Shown: positions 24,479 through 32,118, numbered from the stretch's first letter. The stretch is DNA of 38,910 nt from Lachnospiraceae bacterium (GCA_021203465.1 JAJQBC010000146.1:1-38910), one strand, 5' to 3'. The notes: generated by a model not told the origin, from the sequence alone. Program-made: numbers and translations.

Positions 24479-26011
24479 TCAGTTATCACCCATAAGCTGA
24501 AAGGAAAGTAGCAATTCCAGAATCGTATCTGGATCATCCAGTTTGATTTCTGTCAGTTTCAGAATCCGGCTCATGCGACGGCAAAAACTTGTCCGGTGAA
24601 TAAACAATTTTTCTGCAGCACTGGTCATATTCAGGCCGCAGCGAAGATATGTCCGCAACGTGGCTGTATACTCTGTCCCGTGTTTTTCATCATAATCTAT
24701 TAATGCACTGATCGAAGGATGTAACAACATGGAAATAGGAAATTCTTTCTTCACACTGCTCATCATATATTCCATCCGATAATCGTCAAAAGAGAAACAC
24801 CAGAACTGAGGATTCTTCGCCTTCCCGATCTCATATGCAATTTCCGCCTCACGGATTGCGTAGGATACAAGCGAAAAGTCTCGAAAGTCCGCACTGATTC
24901 CCGCACTGCAAACATTATCCCGGAGAAAAGAAGCCCATTTCTCCCGAAAGTCAGAGAAATCAGATTCAACTTCTAGCCGACTTAGATTTATCAGCCAGCA
25001 GATGGCCGAATTCATTCTGACGGCACAGGAATCCGGGTACATCTGTTCAAGTTTCCGAGTCAAATAAGCCTGCGAGGCTTCCATTTGCGTATCCCATCCA
25101 GATTCATTATAGGCCCAAATCAGTATCACTATATACTGGTCATCTACATGCCATCCGAGCTTTTCCAGTACCACCGACTGAAAAGCCGGATCTGGCTGCT
25201 CTCCGAGCACTATCTGCCGGAGCAAACCATGGCTTTGATTTTTAACGGAATCTCCAAAAGCGGAATAATGATAGGAAATTAACTGCTCTATATATGTGGT
25301 AAACTGCTCAAAAATTTCACGCGCGCCATCAGGAATCGTAGTACCTCTCTCTCCGATCCCCATGATGATCCGTCCCAAAAACTTACCCTCCGGACAAATA
25401 TTTCCACAAATATTCTGAATTTCATCAGCCTCGTCATAATAATAGAATGATCCTCGAATCTGCGCGGCTGCGTGAAACTGACGATCCAGAAGCAGCGTAT
25501 CCACCATTTGATGATAAGAATCTCCTGCCATAGGCATCCCATAGTCTGGTGTCTGGTATGCCCATTTCATATCCCAAGTGGCTAATCCATATTCCCAGGG
25601 TAACACTCTTCGGCCAAGCTCCTGCACCTCACGATAGTCAGCATGACGAAGAATAGCTTCCGCGAACAGACGATCCCAGTTCATCAGCTCATTATACAAC
25701 TCCAGCAACACAATTTGTAGCATTTGTGTTGGTATTTTTTCATCCAGCATGGCCCAGACTGATTTTGAAGCGCAATCATTGATTAGAAAATCACAGGGAC
25801 CCGCAAACAGGAACATTGGAGGCTGTCCAGAGCATTTAACCGGAAAATGTTCAGAACATTCAACGATATAAAACACATCTTCCTCTATTTTTACAGCATC
25901 TGTCCAGATAAGTATCTTTCTCACGGAGCGATTCAGTGAACCTATGTGCTGCTCTCTCAGCCTATAGCATTCCGACAATTTAAAAATGAGTATTTCCGGT
26001 GTTATATTCAT
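24479..26011 (-). CDS. PucR family transcriptional regulator
   Basis: A 510-residue protein. The C-terminal 70 residues are a PucR-type helix-turn-helix (LRTYLRCGLNMTSAAEKLFIHRTSFCRRMSRI), preceded by a GGDEF-like/PucR middle region (about 260-400). The N-terminal third has no recognised sensor motif. ATG 26011 follows AAGGAG. It is divergent from the URO-D family gene, so local control of that gene is likely. Composition is visibly more AT-rich than flanking dcw genes, suggesting that the pair arrived by transfer. Confidence 0.85.
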   Translation of the reverse strand: MNITPEILIFKLSECYRLREQHIGSLNRSVRKILIWTDAVKIEEDVFYIVECSEHFPVKCSGQPPMFLFAGPCDFLINDCASKSVWAMLDEKIPTQMLQIVLLELYNELMNWDRLFAEAILRHADYREVQELGRRVLPWEYGLATWDMKWAYQTPDYGMPMAGDSYHQMVDTLLLDRQFHAAAQIRGSFYYYDEADEIQNICGNICPEGKFLGRIIMGIGERGTTIPDGAREIFEQFTTYIEQLISYHYSAFGDSVKNQSHGLLRQIVLGEQPDPAFQSVVLEKLGWHVDDQYIVILIWAYNESGWDTQMEASQAYLTRKLEQMYPDSCAVRMNSAICWLINLSRLEVESDFSDFREKWASFLRDNVCSAGISADFRDFSLVSYAIREAEIAYEIGKAKNPQFWCFSFDDYRMEYMMSSVKKEFPISMLLHPSISALIDYDEKHGTEYTATLRTYLRCGLNMTSAAEKLFIHRTSFCRRMSRILKLTEIKLDDPDTILELLLSFQLMGDN

Positions 26012-26027
26012 GGTATTTTCTCCTTGC

Positions 26028-26063
26028 GCTACAAATTGTAGCAAAGAATTCTCAAAATATCAA
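26028..26063 (-). promoter_or_regulatory. Promoter of the PucR-type gene with overlapping palindrome
   Basis: On the minus strand, TTGATA (26063-26058), 17 nt, TACAAT (26040-26035). A perfect 15-bp palindrome, GCTACAAATTGTAGC at 26028-26042, covers the -10, which suggests repression, possibly autorepression. Confidence 0.6.
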
Positions 26064-26097
26064 CAGGCGGCGGCTGTAAAGACAGAAATGCTGAATT

Positions 26098-26124
26098 TAT
26101 AATGGAAACAGATTTATAAATCTG
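26098..26124 (+). promoter_or_regulatory. -10 and operator-like palindrome of the URO-D family gene
   Basis: TATAAT at 26098-26103 has a weak -35 (TGTAAA, about 17 nt upstream). A perfect 16-bp palindrome, CAGATTTATAAATCTG at 26109-26124, falls on the expected transcription start. Confidence 0.5.
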
Positions 26125-26154
26125 CAAAAAATATATTCTATTAGGAGGTAACAC

Positions 26155-27411
26155 ATGACTAACGAAGCTTTAAAAAAATTCACTGAGCGAAAACAGCGAG
26201 TCGATACAGCCGCCGCACTCGGAACGCCGGACCGCGTGCCCTTTGTTCCTATGTTCAATGCATATCTGCTGAATGCCAATGGATCCTGCTTTAAAGACGC
26301 CCTTTATGATCAGGAAAAGGCTGCTGACGCTGCCATAAAGTTTTATAAGGAGCACCCTCTATGTGATATGCATACACTGATCGGATGTTACAGCGGAAAA
26401 GCGCAGGAGCTTTCTGGCAATCAGATTCTGGACTGGCCCGGAAGGCCGGGAACCAAAGTGTCAGATTACAGTATTTATCAAGTCAAAGAGCAGGAATTTA
26501 TGAAACAGGAAGAATATCCGGAGATGCTTAATGACTGGACAGGTTTTATGTTGCGTAAATACATACCGCGTCTGTATCCAAATCTGAAAGGTTTATCCAA
26601 TATAAACTTTCTGCCCGCCGTTATGACGTTAACCAACTATGCAATTCCCTGCCTCTGCGATCAGGAGATTCTGGAGACGTACCGCTTGCTTCTGGAAATC
26701 GCTGCAGAAGATGCAAAGGCAAATGCTGCCTTTGGCAGGTATAATCAGGAAGTTACAGACTTAGGAGTCCCCGGCATGTGTACCGGTATATCGGGAGCAC
26801 CATACGACATTCTTGGCGACTATTTCCGCGGAACCATGGGGCTTTTTGAAGATTTGACTGACGAGGACATGCAGGAATACATGGAACGCGCGTGTGATAT
26901 GTTTGCAAATCAGCAGATTCAAGCACTTCAGTATTACAAATATGTCGATGTTCCGGTGCGTCAGGTATTCTTCCCGCTGCGCAAAGGTGTGGATGGATTC
27001 ATGAATGCGGAGCAGTATGAGCGCCTGTACTGGAAACCATTAAAGAAAATCATAATGGCTCTGATTGATATGAATGTGACGCCATTTATCTTCTGTGAGG
27101 GAAGCTATAAATCCCGTCTGGAACAGCTGACAGATGTTCCGAAGGGAAAGGTTATCTACCTTTTTGAGAATGTAGACATGAAAGAAGCCAAACGAATTTT
27201 CGACGGCAAGGCATGTATCATGGGAAATCTTCCGATCTCAATGTTAACCTATGCCAAGAAGGAAGATGTCGTCACCGCCACCAGAAAACTTCTGGACGAC
27301 TGTATGCCTGGTGGCGGCTACATCTTCAGCTTTGGTGGAGAAATTGATGACGCATTGCCGGAGAATGTAGACGCAGTATTTGAGACTATCGAAAAATACG
27401 GAAAATATTAA
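26155..27411 (+). CDS. URO-D/MtaA-like family protein (possible corrinoid-related methyltransferase)
   Basis: A 418-residue protein with the uroporphyrinogen decarboxylase fold, in the branch that includes MtaA/CmuA-type methyltransferases. Visible landmarks: TPDRVPFVPM near the N-terminus, FIFCEGSYKSRLEQL, KACIMGNLPISML and GGGYIFSFGGEIDDALPENVDAV. The zinc motif of MtaA (HxC with a distant Cys) appears as FxC and the later Cys as Gly, so zinc-thiol activation as in MtaA is doubtful. No haem-synthesis, corrinoid-protein or MtaB-like gene is adjacent. ATG follows TAGGAGGTAACAC. Role is unproven; a link to methyl-group metabolism would suit the acetogen-like metVF genes nearby. Confidence 0.8.
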   Translation: MTNEALKKFTERKQRVDTAAALGTPDRVPFVPMFNAYLLNANGSCFKDALYDQEKAADAAIKFYKEHPLCDMHTLIGCYSGKAQELSGNQILDWPGRPGTKVSDYSIYQVKEQEFMKQEEYPEMLNDWTGFMLRKYIPRLYPNLKGLSNINFLPAVMTLTNYAIPCLCDQEILETYRLLLEIAAEDAKANAAFGRYNQEVTDLGVPGMCTGISGAPYDILGDYFRGTMGLFEDLTDEDMQEYMERACDMFANQQIQALQYYKYVDVPVRQVFFPLRKGVDGFMNAEQYERLYWKPLKKIIMALIDMNVTPFIFCEGSYKSRLEQLTDVPKGKVIYLFENVDMKEAKRIFDGKACIMGNLPISMLTYAKKEDVVTATRKLLDDCMPGGGYIFSFGGEIDDALPENVDAVFETIEKYGKY

Positions 27412-27433
27412 GCCTCAACTGTAAATGAACAAA

Positions 27434-27472
27434 GGGCTTCGGGGTAGTTTCTCAATTCCGAAGCCCATTTTC
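27434..27472 (+). terminator. Rho-independent terminator after the URO-D family gene
   Basis: GGGCTTCGG pairs with CCGAAGCCC around a 15-nt loop, followed by ATTTTC. It lies 22 nt after the stop codon. It may also act on mraY transcripts from the other side. Confidence 0.8.
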
Positions 27473-27506
27473 ATATTCATAAAGAACCATACCTCAACCA
27501 AGAACC

Positions 27507-28466
27507 TCAGATTGCCGCGAGAGCAACAAGACAGCACAGCGCCGTCACGATCGAAAACACCGTCACAACCCGCGTCTCCGACCAGCCGCATTTTTCAAAA
27601 TGGTGATGGATCGGCGCCATCTTAAAAATGCGCTTCCCATGCGTCAGCTTGAAGTAACTGACCTGCAGAATGACGGACAGCACTTCGATCAGATAGATAA
27701 ATCCTACCAGCGGCAGGAAGAGCGGCATCTTCAGGAGATAGGCCGTCGAGGCCACAAAGCCGCCCAGCGCGAGCGAGCCGGTGTCTCCCATGAAAACGCT
27801 CGCCGGATAGACGTTGAACAGCAGAAAGCCGAGCAGTCCGCCGGTCACTGCGCAGGTCGCCGGCGCGATGCCTGCCTCCGTGCCGATCGCCACAACCGTG
27901 AAGAACACCGCCACCATGATCGTGACGCTCGAGGCGAGGCCGTCGAGGCCGTCGGTAAAGTTCGTCCCGTTGACCGTCCCGATCACCACGAAAAACAGAA
28001 GCGGCACCGCAAGCCATCCGATCTCCAGATACCTCCCGCCGCTGAACGGAATCAGCATCGCGAGTCCCACACCCGACACCTTCACCATGTACCAGGCAAA
28101 AACGGCTGTCACCGCGATCTGCAGCGCCATCTTCTGCCCCGGCATCAGCCCGTCGGAGCGATGCAGCACAACCTTCAGATAGTCATCCAGAAAGCCGATG
28201 ATACCGAAGCCCACCGTCATGAACAGGATCGGGGCAATCTTCGGATAACGCCCGACATAGAGAAGCGAAGTGACGAGCACAGCCAACAGGAAGATGAGGC
28301 CTCCCATCGTCGGCGTACCATTTTTCTTAAGATGACTCTCCGGGCCGTCCAGGCGCTCGGTCTGCCCGACCTTCAGCCGCCGCAGTACCGGAATGATCAA
28401 CGGACCTGCCGCCGCGCTGATCGCGAAGGAAATCAATACCGGAAAAATTATATCTGCATTCATCAT
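27507..28466 (-). CDS. mraY: Phospho-N-acetylmuramoyl-pentapeptide-transferase
   Basis: A 319-residue membrane enzyme that makes lipid I from UDP-MurNAc-pentapeptide and undecaprenyl phosphate. Motifs KKNGTPTMGGLIF, FLDDYLKV (catalytic Asp pair), NGTNFTDGLDGLA and FMGDTGSLALGG, and the C-terminal HHHFEKCGWSE, are all intact. ATG 28466 follows AGGGGTG; the open frame upstream runs through the tRNA gene and is not coding. It sits 51 nt after tRNA-Gly with no separate promoter seen. Confidence 0.97.
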   Translation of the reverse strand: MMNADIIFPVLISFAISAAAGPLIIPVLRRLKVGQTERLDGPESHLKKNGTPTMGGLIFLLAVLVTSLLYVGRYPKIAPILFMTVGFGIIGFLDDYLKVVLHRSDGLMPGQKMALQIAVTAVFAWYMVKVSGVGLAMLIPFSGGRYLEIGWLAVPLLFFVVIGTVNGTNFTDGLDGLASSVTIMVAVFFTVVAIGTEAGIAPATCAVTGGLLGFLLFNVYPASVFMGDTGSLALGGFVASTAYLLKMPLFLPLVGFIYLIEVLSVILQVSYFKLTHGKRIFKMAPIHHHFEKCGWSETRVVTVFSIVTALCCLVALAAI

Positions 28467-28517
28467 AATCTGTTCACCCCTGCGCATCCAGTCGGATCGT
28501 ATTTTTACAATAGAAAA

Positions 28518-28588
28518 AGCAGGTAAAGGGAATCGAACCCTCCTCCCCAGCTTGGGAAGCTGGTGTTCTACCGATGAACTATACCTGC
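28518..28588 (-). tRNA. tRNA-Gly (anticodon CCC)
   Basis: A 71-nt cloverleaf on the minus strand. Acceptor GCAGGTA pairs with TACCTGC; D stem GTTC/GAAC; anticodon stem CCAGC/GCTGG with loop TTCCCAA, giving anticodon CCC; T arm GAGGG-TTCGATT-CCCTT. CCA is not encoded. It reads GGG glycine codons. Confidence 0.95.
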
Positions 28589-28600
28589 ATTTCAAACGAG

Positions 28601-28629
28601 ATTATACACCACGAACCGCAAAAAAGCAA
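28601..28629 (-). promoter_or_regulatory. Promoter of tRNA-Gly (and probably mraY)
   Basis: On the minus strand, TTGCTT (28629-28624), 17 nt, TATAAT (28606-28601). The tRNA 5' end lies 12 nt after the -10. Confidence 0.7.
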
Positions 28630-28646
28630 GGGGGCGGAAAACTTTT

Positions 28647-29276
28647 TTACAGCTTCAGGTCTTCCACGGATTTGTTTTCAAACTCGATCTGAAAATTCCC
28701 GTCTTCCACGTGAATCTTCGTCACGCCACAGTTCCTGTGCACACGCCCATTCCAGAATTCCTTTAGCGGCAGCTCCTGCAGGCCGGACAGGATTCCGCGG
28801 ATCGCCGCGCCGTGGGTCGTCATCAGAAACGTCATCCCCTCATTCCGCGGATCTTCCATAATACCGCGGAAAAAATGCAGCGTCCGCTCCCGCAGGTGCC
28901 GGATCGATTCCCCGCCCGGCGCAGTGCGATAGTGCTCCGGATCCTCGAAAAACCGGGGGAAATTCGGATCGGGAATATTGTAGCCCTCCTTCTGGCAGAT
29001 CAGGCCCTCGTATTCGCCAAAGCTGATCTCCTTTAAGCCTTCCGTCTCAATGATCTCAATCGAACGATTTCCGCGTACGATTTCGGCAGTCTGCTTTGCG
29101 CGGATGAGCGGGCTCGTATAGATCCGATCAAAAGGAACGTCCCGCAGGCCCTCCGCCGCCCGCTTCGCCTCCGTGATTCCATTTTCATTCAGTGGGATGT
29201 CTGTGATCCCCTGCAGCCTGCGTATTCGATTCCATTCCGTCTCTCCATGTCGCATCAGGTAAATATCCATACTCAT
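28647..29276 (-). CDS. Histidine phosphatase family protein (phosphoglycerate mutase-like)
   Basis: 209 residues of the branched histidine phosphatase superfamily. The catalytic RHGETEWN motif (phospho-His) lies at residues 9-16, and the second catalytic His is in MTTHGAAIRGIL. Family members include CobC-like alpha-ribazole phosphatases and broad sugar-phosphate phosphatases; the substrate cannot be told. It follows the Fur-type regulator by 15 nt and probably belongs to the exporter operon. Confidence 0.85.
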   Translation of the reverse strand: MSMDIYLMRHGETEWNRIRRLQGITDIPLNENGITEAKRAAEGLRDVPFDRIYTSPLIRAKQTAEIVRGNRSIEIIETEGLKEISFGEYEGLICQKEGYNIPDPNFPRFFEDPEHYRTAPGGESIRHLRERTLHFFRGIMEDPRNEGMTFLMTTHGAAIRGILSGLQELPLKEFWNGRVHRNCGVTKIHVEDGNFQIEFENKSVEDLKL

Positions 29277-29291
29277 GCCCTTCTCCTCTTT

Positions 29292-29705
29292 TCAAACTCT
29301 GCTGCAGTCCCGGCAGACCCCATACAGGATCGAATTCCTGCACTGCAATGAAAAACCGTGATCCTTTCGGATGTGCTCCGCGATCTCCTCCATAAAATCA
29401 CAGTCCAGATGATAAATTCGCCCGCATTTCACGCATTTCATATGGAGGTGATCCCGGCAGTGCCCATCCTGCCCGGCGTACTGATAGAGCGCTTGCCCAT
29501 TCTGTTCAGACGGATAACGCAGCACCGTCCCGTCCTTCTCGAGCCTGTCAAGGTAACGGTAAATCGTCGTGATATTGACCGGACTGTCCTGCTCCCGCAG
29601 CATCGCGCCGATCTCGGAAGCCGTCACCGTCCTGTCCTGACATTCTTTCAGAATCTCCAATATTTTCCTGCGGCTGACCGTCGCATAGGATGTTCCTTCC
29701 GCCAT
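29292..29705 (-). CDS. Fur family metalloregulator
   Basis: A 137-residue repressor. The N-terminal winged helix includes SPVNITTIYRYLDRLEKDG. The metal-binding domain has HLHMKCVKCGRIYHLDC, and a structural zinc site is formed by Cys91/Cys94 and Cys131/Cys134. Zur, PerR, Fur and Mur types cannot be separated safely here. It lies 12 nt downstream of the metal-exporter gene, and a perfect 7-1-7 Fur-type box precedes that exporter, so local metal-dependent control is likely. Confidence 0.9.
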   Translation of the reverse strand: MAEGTSYATVSRRKILEILKECQDRTVTASEIGAMLREQDSPVNITTIYRYLDRLEKDGTVLRYPSEQNGQALYQYAGQDGHCRDHLHMKCVKCGRIYHLDCDFMEEIAEHIRKDHGFSLQCRNSILYGVCRDCSRV

Positions 29706-29717
29706 GATAATCTCCCC

Positions 29718-30575
29718 TTAAAATATCAGGTCTGTCACCAGTCCCCAGAATACGCCGAGTGCATAGAGCGCCCCGATAATCGCCGCCGTCTCTCTCTGGT
29801 TCCGGTTCTGGCGCAACAGCACGAGCAGACCGACTCCCGCGTTCACGAGCAAGCCGGACATCGCCGCGCCGAGGCTCAGCACACCCGCGAGATAAAGTTC
29901 CGTCAGTACGACCGACGAGGCGCAGTTCGGGATCAGTCCGACCAGCGCGCACAGGAATTGTCCCAGCATCGGCAGGCCTCCCAGCAGCCCCGCAAGCGTC
30001 TCCTCCCCGACCAGCGCAATCACGAGGTTCAGCACAAAGGAGACGAGCAGGATGTAAAAAAACACCTCCGCCGTATGCCGCAGGGCGGCCAGCGCCAGCC
30101 GTCCGCCGCAGCCATGCTCCCCATCGTGGTCATGGTGAGTTTCGGTGATTCCTCTCCCCTGCTTTTCCCGCCCGTCCCGGATCACAAGATCCACGAGAAA
30201 ACCGCTCAGCATCCCAATAACCGCCTTGATTGCAAGTATCTTCACAATCACGCCCGGCGCGACCGCTTCCGAGAGCAGCACCGGCAGCATCTCATCTGAA
30301 GTGGAGAGATAAACCGCAAACAGCGTTCCGAGTGTGATCACGCGCCCCGCGTACAGACTCGAGGCCGCCGCCGAGAAACCGCACTGCGGAAGCAGGCCGA
30401 AAAGCGCCCCCCAGAAAGGGCCTGAACGCCGCGCCGCACCGAGCTTCTTTCGCCCCTCCGCACCTGCCCGATGTTCGAGCAATTCGATAAGGAGATACGT
30501 CAGGAACAGAAAAGGCAGCAGGCGAAGGCTGTCCTTCACGGTATCTATGATAACATCAAAAAGCATCTTTGTCAT
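29718..30575 (-). CDS. Putative heavy-metal/manganese exporter (10-TM, ArsP_2-like)
   Basis: A 285-residue integral membrane protein with eight to ten hydrophobic segments in two similar halves. Each half carries a PxCxxS-type motif: GLLPQCGFSAAASSLY in the first and GLIPNCASSVVLTELY in the second. A central His/Asp-rich loop (HHDHDGEHGCGG) is likely metal-binding. This matches the putative 10-TM heavy-metal exporter family (sometimes annotated as manganese transporter). It is first in an operon with the Fur-type regulator and the phosphatase. The transported metal is not known. Confidence 0.8.
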   Translation of the reverse strand: MTKMLFDVIIDTVKDSLRLLPFLFLTYLLIELLEHRAGAEGRKKLGAARRSGPFWGALFGLLPQCGFSAAASSLYAGRVITLGTLFAVYLSTSDEMLPVLLSEAVAPGVIVKILAIKAVIGMLSGFLVDLVIRDGREKQGRGITETHHDHDGEHGCGGRLALAALRHTAEVFFYILLVSFVLNLVIALVGEETLAGLLGGLPMLGQFLCALVGLIPNCASSVVLTELYLAGVLSLGAAMSGLLVNAGVGLLVLLRQNRNQRETAAIIGALYALGVFWGLVTDLIF

Positions 30576-30590
30576 TCCCTTCGGTCATTT

Positions 30591-30605
30591 TGCAAATTAT
30601 TTGCA
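30591..30605. promoter_or_regulatory. Fur-family operator (perfect 7-1-7 box)
   Basis: TGCAAATTATTTGCA is a perfect 15-bp inverted repeat with a one-base centre, the geometry and ATnAT core of Fur/Zur/PerR boxes. It lies between the promoter's start point and the exporter's start codon, where bound repressor would block transcription. A half-copy (ATTTGCA) partly overlaps it on the right. Confidence 0.75.
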
Positions 30606-30627
30606 TTTGCAAGTCATTCGCGTTTTC

Positions 30628-30655
30628 ATTATACAGGCTTCTTATAGAATGTCAA
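30628..30655 (-). promoter_or_regulatory. Promoter of the metal exporter operon
   Basis: On the minus strand, perfect TTGACA (30655-30650), 16 nt, perfect TATAAT (30633-30628). Such a strong promoter fits control by repression. Its -35 is 5 bp from the edge of repeat copy B. Confidence 0.85.
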
Positions 30656-30659
30656 GATT

Positions 30660-30833
30660 TAACTATTCAGAGCAGCAGGCCACAGACCGCCTTCTTCGAA
30701 GGCTATATGCCGCTTACGCGTCATATGTCTGAGACTTAATGGGCGTTCCGCCCATCACGAAATGAAAAAACAGCCTTTAGCAGGTAAACCTGCACAGTCT
30801 GTTTTTTCATTTCAATGCTGCTCTGAATTGTTA
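30660..30833. repeat. Palindromic intergenic repeat, copy B (long form, MITE-like)
   Basis: Terminal inverted repeats TAACTATTCAGAGCAGCA (30660-30677) and its near-complement at 30816-30833 match at 17 of 18 positions. Inside is a second inverted repeat, GAAATGAAAAAACAG / CTGTTTTTTCATTTC (about 30769-30813), enclosing GCAGGT-AAA-CCTGC, and a small GGGCG/CGCCC hairpin. Its two ends correspond to the two halves of copy A. No transposase is present. Confidence 0.75.
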
Positions 30834-30845
30834 CTATAATTTTAC

Positions 30846-30875
30846 AGAATATCGTCGCCCAGACTGCACATACTA
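30846..30875 (+). promoter_or_regulatory. Sigma-G type promoter of the SASP gene
   Basis: GAATA (within AGAATA, 30846-30851), 17 nt, CATACTA (30869-30875). Both agree with the sigma-G consensus (gHATR and CATnHTA). The start codon lies 41 bp after the -10. Confidence 0.75.
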
Positions 30876-30916
30876 TGACTGCAACACCAAACAGAAGAAC
30901 AAAGGAGGAATTTCTT

Positions 30917-31120
30917 ATGTCAGGTTCTACGAATAAGGCTTCCGTACCGGAGGCAAAGGGCGCTCTCGACCGTTTTAAGTATGAGGTGGCAAGCGAGATC
31001 GGCGTACCACTGAAGGACGGCTACAACGGCGACCTCACCGCAAAGGAAAACGGATCGGTGGGCGGTTATATGGTGAAGAAGATGATCGAAGCCCAGGAAC
31101 GCCAGATGGCGGGCAAATAG
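30917..31120 (+). CDS. Alpha/beta-type small acid-soluble spore protein
   Basis: A 67-residue SASP that coats and protects spore DNA. The family landmarks are visible: ALDRFKYEVASEIGVPL, which includes the germination-protease cleavage region around ASEIGV, and GSVGGYMVKKMIEAQERQM, which matches the second conserved DNA-binding segment. ATG 30917 follows AAAGGAGG with 8 nt spacing. Its sigma-G promoter places expression in the forespore. A terminator follows, so it is monocistronic. Confidence 0.95.
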   Translation: MSGSTNKASVPEAKGALDRFKYEVASEIGVPLKDGYNGDLTAKENGSVGGYMVKKMIEAQERQMAGK

Positions 31121-31132
31121 ATAGTTTCGTGA

Positions 31133-31184
31133 AAGGGACCTCCGGCGGCCAGTGCGGCTGTCGGAGGTCCTTTTGTATTTTTCT
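31133..31184 (+). terminator. Rho-independent terminator of the SASP gene
   Basis: GGACCTCCGGCGGCC pairs with GGCTGTCGGAGGTCC around a short loop, followed by TTTTGTATTTTTC. The gene arrangement is convergent with metF, so it may act in both directions. Confidence 0.9.
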
Positions 31185-31188
31185 TAAA

Positions 31189-32118
31189 TTAATCGATCGT
31201 AAGCCCCGCTTTTTCGAGAATCTTCGGAACGTTGCGCTCCGCGCCGATCGCCATGATATGTACGCCGTCGCAGATACCCTCTTCCTTGATCTTCGCGATC
31301 ATCTCGGCGGCCATCTCGATGCCGAGCTGCGTCGGCAGACCCTTGACACCCTTCTCCTTGCCCTCGGCGGCAGCCGCAGCGAGGCGGTCGATCATGTCCT
31401 GCGGCACCGCGACGCCCGGAACATTCTCATTCATGTACTTCGCCATACCGGCAGCCTTCAGCGGAATGATACCCGCCATAATGTGCGTCTTGATACCGGC
31501 CTTGTCCACCTCGTCCATGAAGCGCTTCAGGCTGTCAAGATCAAAGATTCCCTGCGTCTGGATATACTGCGCGCCCGCGTCGACCTTCTGGCGCAGCTTG
31601 TTGATCTGCAGGAACAGCGGCTCGTAGACCGGCGTCACGACCGCGCCCTTGTAGAAGCTCGGCGCTCCTCCGTCGATGTCGTTGCCGCCGCAGTCCTTTC
31701 CGGTGATCTCCATCAAGGAGAGCATGTTGAGAATACCGACCGAATCCAGATCATAGACCGGCTTCGACTGACTGCAATCGCCGACCGTCGGATGGTCGCC
31801 GGTCAAGGCCAGCATCGTGTCAATACCGAATGCCGCCGCGGAGAGCATATCGCCCATAATTCCCATACGGCTGCGGTCGCGGCCCGTCACCTGAATGATC
31901 GGCTCAAGTCCGGCCTGCTTCAGCTTGATGCAGAGCCCGAGGGAGGAAGCCTTCAGGCAGGCAGACTGCATATCCGTCACGTTGACGCCGTGCACCTTGC
32001 CCTTTAAGAGCTCCGCCGACGCCATCTGTTCTGTAAAATCATATCCCTTCGGGGGAGCCATCTCCACGGTAATACCAAATTTTCCGCCTTCCAGCGCATT
32101 CTTTAACATTCCCATCAC
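31189..32118 (-). CDS. metF: Methylenetetrahydrofolate reductase, MetF subunit
   Basis: A 309-residue flavoprotein-type barrel that reduces methylene-THF to methyl-THF. Recognisable parts are GITVEMAPPKGYD at the N-terminus, NVTDMQSACLKASSLGL, ALTGDHPTVGDCSQSKPVYDLDS, and TQGIFDLDSLKRFMDEV, which binds folate/flavin in this family. It overlaps metV by 4 nt (ATGA), the MetV-MetF arrangement of acetogens, where it feeds the Wood-Ljungdahl methyl branch. No RnfC2 or hydrogenase-like partner is beside it. Confidence 0.93.
   Translation of the reverse strand: MMGMLKNALEGGKFGITVEMAPPKGYDFTEQMASAELLKGKVHGVNVTDMQSACLKASSLGLCIKLKQAGLEPIIQVTGRDRSRMGIMGDMLSAAAFGIDTMLALTGDHPTVGDCSQSKPVYDLDSVGILNMLSLMEITGKDCGGNDIDGGAPSFYKGAVVTPVYEPLFLQINKLRQKVDAGAQYIQTQGIFDLDSLKRFMDEVDKAGIKTHIMAGIIPLKAAGMAKYMNENVPGVAVPQDMIDRLAAAAAEGKEKGVKGLPTQLGIEMAAEMIAKIKEEGICDGVHIMAIGAERNVPKILEKAGLTID

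Larger units (their letters stand above)
30576..30916. other. Intergenic region between exporter operon and SASP gene
   Basis: No protein gene is supported in these 341 bp. From left to right it holds the exporter's Fur-type box, its strong promoter, repeat copy B and the sigma-G promoter of the SASP gene. Each is listed separately. Confidence 0.7.

Noticed and set aside
25850-25870. GTTCAGAACATT inside the PucR-type gene, similar to a repeat arm
   Set aside because: No partner arm or core sequence of the repeat family nearby and it lies in conserved coding sequence.
28467-28595. Extension of mraY upstream through the tRNA
   Set aside because: The segment is the tRNA-Gly gene and its flank; AGGGGTG before 28466 marks the true start.
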